In this document: positions 1 to 5,370 of the stretch, piece after piece | How positions within the stretch are numbered: the stretch's first letter is position 1 | Layout: the number at the start of each line of letters is the position of its first letter | DNA from: an uncultured Collinsella sp. | GTDB taxonomy: Bacteria; Actinomycetota; Coriobacteriia; Coriobacteriales; Coriobacteriaceae | Length of the DNA: 7,825 bases | Direction of reading: 5' to 3' | Assembly: GCA_902494625.1 (NCBI GenBank) | Contig: CABUUB010000083.1 | Span: 1 to 7,825 of the forward strand | Program-made: the position numbers and the translations under genes | Notes under the pieces: generated by a model | What the model was told of the DNA's origin: nothing | Database searches by the model: none | The model's input: the letters and a program-made list of their open reading frames with translations, nothing else

Positions 1-609
1 CTCCTCGCCGGTGTTGTCGATGAGCTTGCCCTGATACTCGCCGGTCAAAAAGATCGTCTGGATAATAACGTGACCGTCAAAGCTTGCGAACGTCTCGATC
101 TGGTGCTCGACGTCGTAGGGGCCAACAGGCTGGTCGAGCAGCTGGATAAACGCCGGGTCGACGGTATCGAGCTTAAGAATGTTGTCGTCGACCATCATGA
201 GCGCATCGTGTACCTGGGGACGGTCGGCGCGCGTGCCGTTGGAAAGCACGGCTATCTTGGTGTTTGGGGCAAGCTCGTCGCGCAGCGCGACGGCGCCGGC
301 GATGGCCTGCGGAAATTCGGGTGCGGCGGTGGGCTCGCCGTTGCCTGCGAAGGTGATCACATCGGGGAGCTCGCCCTCGGCTGCCATCTCGCGCAGCTTT
401 GCCTCGAGCGCGTCGAGTACCACGGCAGCTGTGTTGTACGGCTCATGGCAGGGGCGCTCGGCGTTGAGGCCGTTTTCGCAGTAAATGCAGTCGAACGTGC
501 AGATTTTGCCGCTGGCCGGCATCATGTTGACGCCGAGCGAGAGGCCAAGGCGACGGCTGCGAACGGGCCCAAAGATGGGGCTGGCATTCAAAAACGTAGA
601 CATAGGCAT
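1..609 (-). CDS. Radical SAM iron-sulfur protein (N-terminal part, cut by left edge)
   Basis: The minus strand reads open for 203 codons from an ATG at 609 to the window edge, with no stop, so the C-terminus is missing. The product starts MPMSTFLNASPIFGPV. It carries the radical SAM cluster motif CX3CX2C (Cys37, Cys41, Cys44, in CTFDCIYC), which binds a 4Fe-4S cluster and S-adenosylmethionine. A GNGEPT motif follows at about 89-94, the usual SAM-contacting segment. The FGPVxSRRLG...SLGVN start resembles the COG0731-type Fe-S oxidoreductases, whose substrate is generally unknown; that subfamily call is from memory of the motif. Two starts are possible. GAGGAG (618-613) lies 3 nt from the ATG at 609 and 9 nt from the ATG at 603, so MSTF... 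at 603 may be the real start. The gene is divergent from the hydrolase at 829. Function beyond radical SAM chemistry cannot be told. Confidence 0.88.
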   Translation of the reverse strand, partial: MPMSTFLNASPIFGPVRSRRLGLSLGVNMMPASGKICTFDCIYCENGLNAERPCHEPYNTAAVVLDALEAKLREMAAEGELPDVITFAGNGEPTAAPEFPQAIAGAVALRDELAPNTKIAVLSNGTRADRPQVHDALMMVDDNILKLDTVDPAFIQLLDQPVGPYDVEHQIETFASFDGHVIIQTIFLTGEYQGKLIDNTGEE

Positions 610-612
610 ATG

Positions 613-618
613 CTCCTC
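613..618 (-). promoter_or_regulatory. Ribosome binding site that bears on the radical SAM start
   Basis: GAGGAG on the minus strand is a strong Shine-Dalgarno match. Its spacing is 3 nt to the upstream ATG (609) and 9 nt to the downstream in-frame ATG (603). The longer spacing is closer to normal, so the protein may be two residues shorter than annotated. Confidence 0.6.
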
Positions 619-739
619 AAGACAATTGTGCCTAAGCATAGCATCGGCTCCAAAGCAAGGCGCGGGCTCTTGCTTTACAAGTTTCGTTTTTTCACGTCGC
701 TCATTATGCCGTGCCATGAAAAGCCTCGGGTCGGGTACA

Positions 740-753
740 GTTAATCTGTTAAC
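740..753. repeat. Short inverted repeat GTTAA-TCTG-TTAAC, possible operator
   Basis: A perfect 5-bp dyad (GTTAA, 4-nt spacer, TTAAC) sits about 75 nt before the hydrolase start, in the divergent intergenic region. The size and position would suit a regulator site for either gene, but no regulator is encoded beside it and short AT-rich dyads are common. No convincing -35/-10 pair is visible for either divergent gene. Confidence 0.3.
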
Positions 754-772
754 AAGGCGTAAGGCAATGCGG

Positions 773-808
773 GTCCATCCAACCGCACTGACGTGCAACT
801 GGATGGGC
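773..808 (+). promoter_or_regulatory. Two-tier hairpin in the leader of the hydrolase gene
   Basis: The outer stem is CCATCCA (775-781) with TGGATGG (800-806), extended by a G-U and a G-C pair at the base. A symmetric 3+3 internal loop follows, then an inner stem GCAC (785-788) with GTGC (793-796) and a TGAC tetraloop. The structure ends about 10 nt before the G-rich ribosome binding site (818-822), so it could affect translation or mRNA stability. No T-tract follows, so it is not an intrinsic terminator. Whether it is transcribed is not shown. Confidence 0.4.
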
Positions 809-828
809 GTTGATGATGGGGGCACAAC

Positions 829-1626
829 ATGGATTTTACGGTCGAGAATGCGGGCACCACGATTGCCTGTCGCGAATATGCCGGCCCGGATGTGTCATCT
901 GATGCTCCTGCCTTGGTGTGCGTGCACGGCGCTTGTGTCGACGGCACATTTTTCGACGGTATCGCTTGTGAGCTCAGCCGCAACTACCGCGTAATTGCCT
1001 ACGACCGCCGCGGCTGCGGTGGCAGCAGCGATGCGGCAGACGGCAGCTATGATCTTGCCGCTCAGGCCGCCGACCTGCAAGCCGTGATCGAACACGTTGG
1101 CGCTCCGGCAAATGTGCTTGCGCATAGCGCCGGTACGTTGGTGGCGCTGGAGCTTCTTCGCACCGAACCCCATCTCGTCGCCCGTGCGATTCTGCATGAG
1201 CCGGCTGTGTCGGCCGAAGGCGTCGGTATGGGCGCAGCTCCGGTTTTGCTCGATATGATTGCGGCTGGAAAGGTTTCAAGGGCGCTCCGGCTTTTCTTGG
1301 GAGCTCTCGGCGACTTGGACCCCGAGGCTCCTGGGACGACCGAAGCGGAAGTCAAACATGCCCTGCGCAATGGTCGTTGCTTTATGGCGAACGAATATGG
1401 AACAAATATGACTTACGTTCCCAATTGGGATAGTGTCTGCGCATCGAAGTCCGTTGCTGCTGTGCTTCTCGGCGAGCTTTCGGTCGGTACACCCCGCGAG
1501 GCTGGTACGCGAGCGGCTGCCGAATATCTCGATTGCCCCCTTGTGACGATCCCGGGCGCGCATAACGGTTTGCGCGATCGTCCCGTTACGGCGGCAAACA
1601 CCGTTCGCGATGTCTTGGAGCGTTAG
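829..1626 (+). CDS. Alpha/beta-hydrolase fold protein
   Basis: A 265-residue cytoplasmic protein of typical single-domain alpha/beta-hydrolase length, with no signal peptide or membrane segment. In order: an oxyanion-hole HG motif (His33-Gly34 in VCVHGA), the YDRRGCGGSS segment at 58-67 typical after strand 4, the nucleophile elbow AHSAG with Ser100 (a GxSxG variant with Ala first), and a C-terminal IPGAHNGL with catalytic His245. The acid is less clear; Glu216 in LLGELS sits where it is expected. These features indicate a serine hydrolase acting on an ester, lactone or similar small substrate, but the substrate cannot be inferred. The start at 829 is preceded by GGGGG at 818-822, about 6 nt away. 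It stands alone: the radical SAM gene is divergent and the next gene begins 211 nt downstream. Confidence 0.88.
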   Translation: MDFTVENAGTTIACREYAGPDVSSDAPALVCVHGACVDGTFFDGIACELSRNYRVIAYDRRGCGGSSDAADGSYDLAAQAADLQAVIEHVGAPANVLAHSAGTLVALELLRTEPHLVARAILHEPAVSAEGVGMGAAPVLLDMIAAGKVSRALRLFLGALGDLDPEAPGTTEAEVKHALRNGRCFMANEYGTNMTYVPNWDSVCASKSVAAVLLGELSVGTPREAGTRAAAEYLDCPLVTIPGAHNGLRDRPVTAANTVRDVLER

Positions 1627-1693
1627 CACGCTCGATGACCTGCGGGGAGAGGGGCTGTTAGCGTTTCGTCATTGTTAACGAATGTGCCCATAA

Positions 1694-1707
1694 CCGCGCG
1701 CCCGCGG
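1694..1707. other. Small GC-rich hairpin after the hydrolase gene
   Basis: CCGCG (1694-1698), loop CGCC, CGCGG (1703-1707). It lies in the 211-nt gap between the hydrolase and the signalling operon. It lacks a T-tract, so it does not qualify as an intrinsic terminator. It may be chance in GC-rich DNA. Confidence 0.2.
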
Positions 1708-1757
1708 CTCCATTACCGCCGTTTGCCAGGTCATAAAAATGCAACGATAATCGCGCG

Positions 1758-1785
1758 TTTGCCTTCAGCTGTTAGATGCTACCCT
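1758..1785 (+). promoter_or_regulatory. Possible promoter of the GGDEF/REC/HD-GYP operon
   Basis: An extended -10 box TGC-TACCCT (1777-1785) matches T1, A2 and T6 of TATAAT and has the upstream TGn. A weak -35 (TTTGCC, 1758-1763) lies 16 nt upstream. Transcription would begin near 1792, giving a leader of about 45 nt. The operon's ribosome binding site AAAGGG (1826-1831) sits 6 nt before the ATG at 1838. This is the best candidate in the gap, but the -35 match is poor. Confidence 0.4.
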
Positions 1786-1837
1786 TGTACCAATTGATAT
1801 GCACCGTTGCCGTGCGTAACGATAGAAAGGGCCCCAT

Positions 1838-3718
1838 ATGCTCAATAATCACGAGGTCAATCTAACCGACGAGGAGGCTGCCGCTGAGGTCGCCCGCGTC
1901 GCGAAGACCTACCCCGTGGTGCGTTTGCTGTCGGCCGATCAGATTAAGAGCGAACCTAACTGCCTGCTCGCCGGCAATCGGTGCCCTTGTCTGCGCCAGT
2001 CAAGTCTTGAGGCCTTGGCAGGTTCCGATGATGTATCGGAGCAGCTGCTCAATGATGGTACCGAGTACCGCGCTCGCCTGCGCCCTCTGAAGGTCGAGGG
2101 CGAGCCTCACGTCCTGCTGATGGTGTGTCCGATTGATGAGCAAGAGGCTGCAGAAGAGGACCTTGTCTACACCGACGTGCTGACGAGTGTGCGCAATCGC
2201 CGATATTACGAGGAAAAGCTCCGTAGCGCCCGCATGAATGCCGGCGTTGCGGTGATCGACCTTGATGATTTTAGGGTCTTCAACGATACGTGTGGCCGTC
2301 ATGCCGGCGACCTTGCGCTCGGTGCCGTGGCGACAGCCATACGCAGCGGAATTCGTTCGACTGACGAGCTTGTGCGCTATGGCTGCGACAAGTTTGTGGT
2401 CGTCATGCCCGATATTCCCTCCGATGACTTTACCCGTCGCCTGCATCAGGTGTCCGATGCCGTTCATGCCACGATTGTTCCGGGCTATGAGTACGTGAGC
2501 TTGACGGCATGTGTTGGTGGCGTTCGCATTCATGGCGAGACGGTCGATGAGGGAGTTGGCCGCGCTGTCCAGTTATTGAGCCGCGCTAAGGCAAAAGCCG
2601 GTACGGTCGTGACCGATGCCGATTCCATCGAAGCCTTCCAAAGCGAAAAGCCTTTGGTGCTTATTGTCGATGACTCCGAGATGAACCGAGCCATTCTCAA
2701 CGAGATGCTCAAGGACGAGTATTGCATCCTCGAGGCCGCCAACGGTCGTACGGCGCTCGACATGGTCGACCGCTATGGCGATGAGTTGTCGCTCGTGCTG
2801 CTGGATATTGTCATGCCGGGCATAAGCGGCTTTGAGGTGCTGGCCGATCTGTCGCGCCGATCGGGTATCGACGATCTGCCTTTCATCATGATTTCGAGCG
2901 AAGATTCCGATGATATGGTTCTGCGCGCGTACGAGCTGGGCGCCTCGGACTATATCAACCGCCCGTTTGACTCCCGTGTCGTGCGCCGCCGTGTAAGCAA
3001 CACCATCCGCCTATACGCCAAACAGCGCCGCCTGACGAGTCTGCTGTCCCAGCAGTACAACGAGCGCGTCAAGAACAGTCGCATGCTCATCGACATCATG
3101 GCCGGTGTCATGGAGCTTCGCAACGGCGAGAGCGGCAGGCACGTTACGAACATCGAGAAGCTGACCGAGCTGCTGCTTGCCTGCTTGGTCCAGCGTAGCG
3201 GCACGATCTCCCTCGACAATGAGGAACGCTCCACGATTGCCCTGGCTTCGGCGCTGCACGATATCGGCAAGATGTCGATTGACGATGCGATTCTCAACAA
3301 ACCCGGGCGCCTTACGCTCGAGGAGTTCGAGATTATGAAGACACATACCACGATCGGCGCCGACATGTTGCTTGAGCTGGGCCGCCATCACGTCGGCAAT
3401 GCGCTTATGGAATATGCGTACCAGATTGCGCGTTGGCATCACGAGCGCTGGGACGGCAAGGGCTATCCCGATGGCCTTAAGGGCGACGAGATTCCCATTG
3501 CCGCGCAGGTGGTCTCGGTGGCCGACGTGTATGATGCGCTGACGAGCGTGCGCGTGTACAAGGACGCTATCCCGCACAAGGAGGCGATCCAGATGATCCT
3601 GGACGGTAAGTGCGGAACCTTTAACCCACTGTTGCTCGACTGCCTGCTCGAGGTGCAAGACCGTATTGCCGAGACGTTGGCACGCCCCGCCGACGTTGTC
3701 GCGTTTCCCACGATTTAG
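1838..3718 (+). CDS. GGDEF (degenerate)-receiver-HD-GYP protein, likely c-di-GMP phosphodiesterase/response regulator
   Basis: A 626-residue soluble signalling protein. Residues 1-105 form an unassigned, perhaps PAS-like N-terminus with a cysteine cluster (NRCPC, 47-51). A GGDEF-type domain spans about 107-260: DVLTSVRNRR at 113-122 and metal-site Asp141 are present, but the active-site loop reads GCDKF (182-186) instead of GGDEF, so cyclase activity is unlikely. The RxxD inhibitory-site motif RSTD (173-176) is kept. The receiver domain (about 272-393) has acidic Asp278-Asp279, phospho-acceptor Asp323 and Ser353, but Arg375 replaces the usual Lys. The HD-GYP domain (about 412-615) has His435, His474-Asp475, His503, His534-His535, GKGYP (540-544) and Asp564, all the expected metal ligands, so it should hydrolyse c-di-GMP. 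The receiver is central rather than N-terminal. It is followed 23 nt later by an Hpt gene, which suggests control by phosphorelay. Confidence 0.93.
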   Translation: MLNNHEVNLTDEEAAAEVARVAKTYPVVRLLSADQIKSEPNCLLAGNRCPCLRQSSLEALAGSDDVSEQLLNDGTEYRARLRPLKVEGEPHVLLMVCPIDEQEAAEEDLVYTDVLTSVRNRRYYEEKLRSARMNAGVAVIDLDDFRVFNDTCGRHAGDLALGAVATAIRSGIRSTDELVRYGCDKFVVVMPDIPSDDFTRRLHQVSDAVHATIVPGYEYVSLTACVGGVRIHGETVDEGVGRAVQLLSRAKAKAGTVVTDADSIEAFQSEKPLVLIVDDSEMNRAILNEMLKDEYCILEAANGRTALDMVDRYGDELSLVLLDIVMPGISGFEVLADLSRRSGIDDLPFIMISSEDSDDMVLRAYELGASDYINRPFDSRVVRRRVSNTIRLYAKQRRLTSLLSQQYNERVKNSRMLIDIMAGVMELRNGESGRHVTNIEKLTELLLACLVQRSGTISLDNEERSTIALASALHDIGKMSIDDAILNKPGRLTLEEFEIMKTHTTIGADMLLELGRHHVGNALMEYAYQIARWHHERWDGKGYPDGLKGDEIPIAAQVVSVADVYDALTSVRVYKDAIPHKEAIQMILDGKCGTFNPLLLDCLLEVQDRIAETLARPADVVAFPTI

Positions 3719-3741
3719 TTTGACCAAAGGAGTTTTAATCC

Positions 3742-4098
3742 ATGATTTCCATGCGTGAGGCGTATGAGAAGATCGGCGCTAATTATGATGACGCGTGCGC
3801 TCGGCTGATGGGCGAGGAAATGCTTGCCCGCTTTGCCCTCAAGTTTTTGGATGACGAGAGCATGGACAAGCTGGAGGCCGCCATGGCGGCAGGAGACGCC
3901 GAAGGTGCGTTTATGGCAGCGCACACGCTCAAGGGCGTGAGCCAGAACCTGGGATTCGATAATCTGTACGAGCCGGCGGTCGTGGTAACCGAAGCGCTGC
4001 GCGGCGCCGATGCCGTTGACGGCGCTCGCGAGGGGATGCATGCGTTGCAGCAGCAATATGCGGCCACGTTGTCGGCCCTGCGCGAGGCGGCTGAATAA
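3742..4098 (+). CDS. Stand-alone Hpt (histidine phosphotransfer) domain protein
   Basis: A 118-residue, helical, single-domain protein. The hallmark AAHTLKGVSQNLGF holds phospho-accepting His61 with the HxLKG motif (61-65) and the following Asn/Gly-rich turn seen in Hpt four-helix bundles. Hpt proteins shuttle phosphate between receiver domains. The obvious partner is the receiver of the GGDEF/HD-GYP protein encoded immediately upstream (23-nt gap, same strand, presumably one mRNA). No histidine kinase is encoded in the window. The start at 3742 has AAAGGAG (3726-3732) 9 nt upstream. An in-frame ATG at 3751 would remove only three residues and is less well spaced. The direction of phosphate flow cannot be told from sequence. 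Confidence 0.88.
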   Translation: MISMREAYEKIGANYDDACARLMGEEMLARFALKFLDDESMDKLEAAMAAGDAEGAFMAAHTLKGVSQNLGFDNLYEPAVVVTEALRGADAVDGAREGMHALQQQYAATLSALREAAE

Positions 4099-4122
4099 GA
4101 GCTTGCGAGCCTTGATGACTAT

Positions 4123-4186
4123 GAGAGTGGATAATCTCCCGTTTTAGGCCCGGTGGCGGCCTCAAAGTGGGAGATTATCCACTCTC
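4123..4186. repeat. Long palindromic element with perfect 18-bp arms
   Basis: The left arm GAGAGTGGATAATCTCCC (4123-4140) is exactly complementary to GGGAGATTATCCACTCTC (4169-4186). Inside, three T-A pairs plus two G-U pairs extend the stem (4141-4145 with 4164-4168). After a bulged C, AGGCC (4146-4150) pairs with GGCCT (4158-4162) around a 7-nt loop. The total is nearly continuous pairing over 64 nt. There is no T-tract on either side, so a standard terminator is unlikely, though such a stem could still stop or protect RNA 3' ends. Perfect arms with no gene inside are typical of dispersed palindromic repeats or small non-autonomous elements. No target-site duplication is visible. Confidence 0.85.
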
Positions 4187-4205
4187 GTTCGATACGTGTC
4201 CAAAA

Positions 4206-4215
4206 ATCCACTCTC
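4206..4215 (+). repeat. Direct repeat of the palindrome arm end (ATCCACTCTC)
   Basis: ATCCACTCTC here repeats the last ten bases of the right arm (4177-4186), 29 bp further on. It could also pair with the left arm's GAGAGTGGAT (4123-4132), giving an alternative fold or marking the end of a larger repeat unit reaching to about 4215. Confidence 0.7.
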
Positions 4216-4274
4216 ACCCCTTCTGATTAGTGAATTGCCTATGCACACTGTCGGGGCTTTCCGCATGCAATCCA

Positions 4275-4308
4275 TATCGTTGTTCGATAAACTGTTCGAA
4301 TAACGATA
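4275..4308. promoter_or_regulatory. 34-bp dyad over the DUF2975/XRE promoter region, probable operator
   Basis: The arms TATCGTTGTTCGA (4275-4287) and TCGAATAACGATA (4296-4308) are complementary at 12 of 13 positions, separated by 8 nt. The spacer starts with TAAACT (4288-4293), a 4/6 match to a -10 box, though the corresponding -35 (4265-4270) is poor. The site ends 20 nt before the DUF2975 start codon. Binding by the XRE regulator encoded two genes on, as autoregulation, is the natural inference. The outer TATCG-N24-CGATA layout recurs at 5319-5352. Confidence 0.6.
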
Positions 4309-4316
4309 GAGTCGAT

Positions 4317-4320
4317 GAGG
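4317..4320 (+). promoter_or_regulatory. Ribosome binding site fixing the DUF2975 start
   Basis: GAGG lies 8 nt before the ATG at 4329. An upstream in-frame ATG at 4230 would add 33 residues that are hydrophilic, cysteine-rich and encoded across the 34-bp dyad, and it has no ribosome binding site, so 4329 is preferred. Confidence 0.7.
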
Positions 4321-4328
4321 GTGAGTGT

Positions 4329-4889
4329 ATGTCCAACAGCGTTCAGCGTATGGCCAAGGCGGGCGAAAATATCAGGAAGCTTGGTTTTTGCATGGCAGCC
4401 GTTTTTGCAGGGATGCTCGTCGCTTTTGCCGCGTCGGTTGTTTACGTGATTTGGTATGCGGTTGAAAACGTTGCTTCTGTCGATTCTTTTGGTGTCGTGA
4501 CGCTTCTCAATGGCGGGTGCATCGTTATCCCAAGCGGACTGTGCCTGGCACTCGTTGTGGGTATTTCGCTTGTCGTTTTGTGCGGAATCAGCCGTAATAT
4601 CTCGCGGGGCGTCTCGCCCTTTACCAGGGCACATGTGCGGCTTATCCGTGTTCTTGCACTTGCCTTTGCTGTTAACGCTGCGGTTTCGTTTGTTGGTGCC
4701 TATGGATCGGTCAATCTCACCATTGGCGGACTGGAGCTTTACATCGTGCCTCATTCCTTCGTTATTGAGATTTGCCAAGGCGCTACCTTTGATGCGGGGT
4801 CGTTTATCGGCGCAGTTGTCTGCTTGTTTATCTCGGCGATCTGGAGTTATGCCTCGCTGCTCCAAGAGCAGTCTGACGAGCTTGTGTAG
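4329..4889 (+). CDS. DUF2975 family membrane protein
   Basis: A 186-residue integral membrane protein with four predicted helices at about 20-44, 68-86, 104-124 and 158-176. The segment ISRGVSPFTRAHVRLIRV (91-108), just before helix 3, matches the family hallmark (a Gly/Pro-Phe-Thr loop followed by a basic helix). The C-terminus LLQEQSDELV also matches family members. The biochemical role of DUF2975 proteins is not established. They are frequently encoded directly before a short XRE regulator, as here (8-nt gap), which suggests the membrane protein senses something or modulates that regulator. The start at 4329 is set by GAGG at 4317 rather than the longer reading frame. It lies downstream of the palindrome and the 34-bp dyad. 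Confidence 0.82.
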   Translation: MSNSVQRMAKAGENIRKLGFCMAAVFAGMLVAFAASVVYVIWYAVENVASVDSFGVVTLLNGGCIVIPSGLCLALVVGISLVVLCGISRNISRGVSPFTRAHVRLIRVLALAFAVNAAVSFVGAYGSVNLTIGGLELYIVPHSFVIEICQGATFDAGSFIGAVVCLFISAIWSYASLLQEQSDELV

Positions 4890-4897
4890 GAGGAAAC

Positions 4898-5227
4898 ATG
4901 AGCTATCTCATCATCGAGCTTGAGACGCAGCTGCTTAAGACCGGAAAGACCAGCGCTGATCTGATTCGGGCGACGGGGCATACTCCGGCTAATATTTCAA
5001 AGCTTAGAAACGGAAAGATAAAAGCTATTCGCCTAAAGACGCTTCTCGATATCTGTGATGAGCTTGATTGTCAACCGGGAGATATTATTCAGCGCGTGAG
5101 CGAGAAAGAACTTGAGGAGCTTATTGTCGAGCGCGCAAAAAATGTCGTGAGACAGATGCGGGACGGCGGAGGCAATGAGGTATCGCTTCCGACATCAGTC
5201 TTCGCTGTCGATTTGAGTGACGAGTAG
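4898..5227 (+). CDS. Small XRE/Cro-type HTH transcriptional regulator
   Basis: A 109-residue DNA-binding protein. Residues 4-67 form the compact HTH domain of the YozG/COG3655 type: LLKTGKTSADLIRATG, the recognition-helix segment ANISKLRNGKIKAIRLKTL (31-49), then the closing DICDELDCQPGDII (51-64). A charged, unassigned tail of about 42 residues (68-109) follows. AGGAGG (4888-4893) overlaps the DUF2975 stop codon and lies 4 nt before the ATG, so the two genes are translated from one message. It probably acts as a repressor of its own operon through the dyad at 4275-4308, and perhaps of the ABC operon through the similar site at 5319-5352; both are inferences. The gene ends just before a strong terminator. 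Confidence 0.88.
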   Translation: MSYLIIELETQLLKTGKTSADLIRATGHTPANISKLRNGKIKAIRLKTLLDICDELDCQPGDIIQRVSEKELEELIVERAKNVVRQMRDGGGNEVSLPTSVFAVDLSDE

Positions 5228-5262
5228 CTTAAGGCAAACAACTAAAACGAAGTATCAGCGTG

Positions 5263-5295
5263 AAGGGACCCGTGTCTAACACGGGTCCCTTTTTT
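5263..5295 (+). terminator. Intrinsic terminator of the DUF2975-XRE operon
   Basis: A perfect 12-bp stem AAGGGACCCGTG (5263-5274) with CACGGGTCCCTT (5280-5291), a 5-nt loop TCTAA, and a run of six T (5290-5295). This is a textbook rho-independent terminator. It separates the regulator pair from the ABC operon, which therefore needs its own promoter. Confidence 0.95.
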
Positions 5296-5303
5296 AGATT
5301 ATC

Positions 5304-5332
5304 TTGACAAATAAGAGTTATCGAAAAACAAT
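5304..5332 (+). promoter_or_regulatory. Promoter of the ABC transporter operon
   Basis: A perfect -35 box TTGACA (5304-5309) and AACAAT (5327-5332, 4/6 match to TATAAT) are separated by 17 nt. It starts directly after the terminator. Transcription would begin near 5339, giving a leader of about 30 nt before the ATG at 5371. The spacer contains TTATCGAA (5318-5325), one half of the putative operator. Confidence 0.6.
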
Positions 5333-5352
5333 AACAACCATGGAAAACGATA
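5319..5352. promoter_or_regulatory. Putative operator of the ABC operon, same layout as 4275-4308
   Basis: TATCG (5319-5323) and CGATA (5348-5352) form an inverted pair with 24 nt between them, exactly the spacing in the dyad before the DUF2975 gene. One flanking base on each side extends it to TTATCG/CGATAA. The left half lies between -35 and -10 and the right half in the early leader, so a bound dimer or tetramer would block transcription. Inner bases are not symmetric, so this is weaker than the first site. Confidence 0.4.
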
Positions 5353-5370
5353 AAGGAAAGAAGGAACGAT

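Noticed and set aside
70..994. Plus-strand open frames of 224, 101 and 169 codons at 70-744, 179-484 and 485-994
   Set aside because: Most of their length is antisense to the radical SAM gene, whose minus-strand frame carries the clear CX3CX2C and GNGEPT motifs. The plus frames show no family resemblance.
1665..1684. TTCGT/ACGAA inverted pair around GTTAAC after the hydrolase gene
   Set aside because: A 5-bp AT-rich stem with an 8-nt loop and no T-tract is too weak to call a terminator or operator. The GTTAAC match to 748-753 is only six bases.
2000..2533. 177-codon open frame on the minus strand within the signalling gene
   Set aside because: It is antisense to the conserved GGDEF-type domain, has no recognisable domain, and is explained by GC-rich codon bias. 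The same holds for the 238-codon minus-strand frame at 3011-3727.
4123..4186. Palindrome as a standard rho-independent terminator of the HD-GYP/Hpt operon
   Set aside because: Neither side has a T-tract (GTTCGATACG follows on the plus strand), and the stem is far longer than a typical terminator. It is better described as a repeat element.
4239..4865. 208-codon minus-strand frame opposite the DUF2975 gene
   Set aside because: The plus strand has four membrane helices, family motifs and a ribosome binding site. The minus frame is hydrophilic and low in recognisable features, and it runs through the operator dyad.
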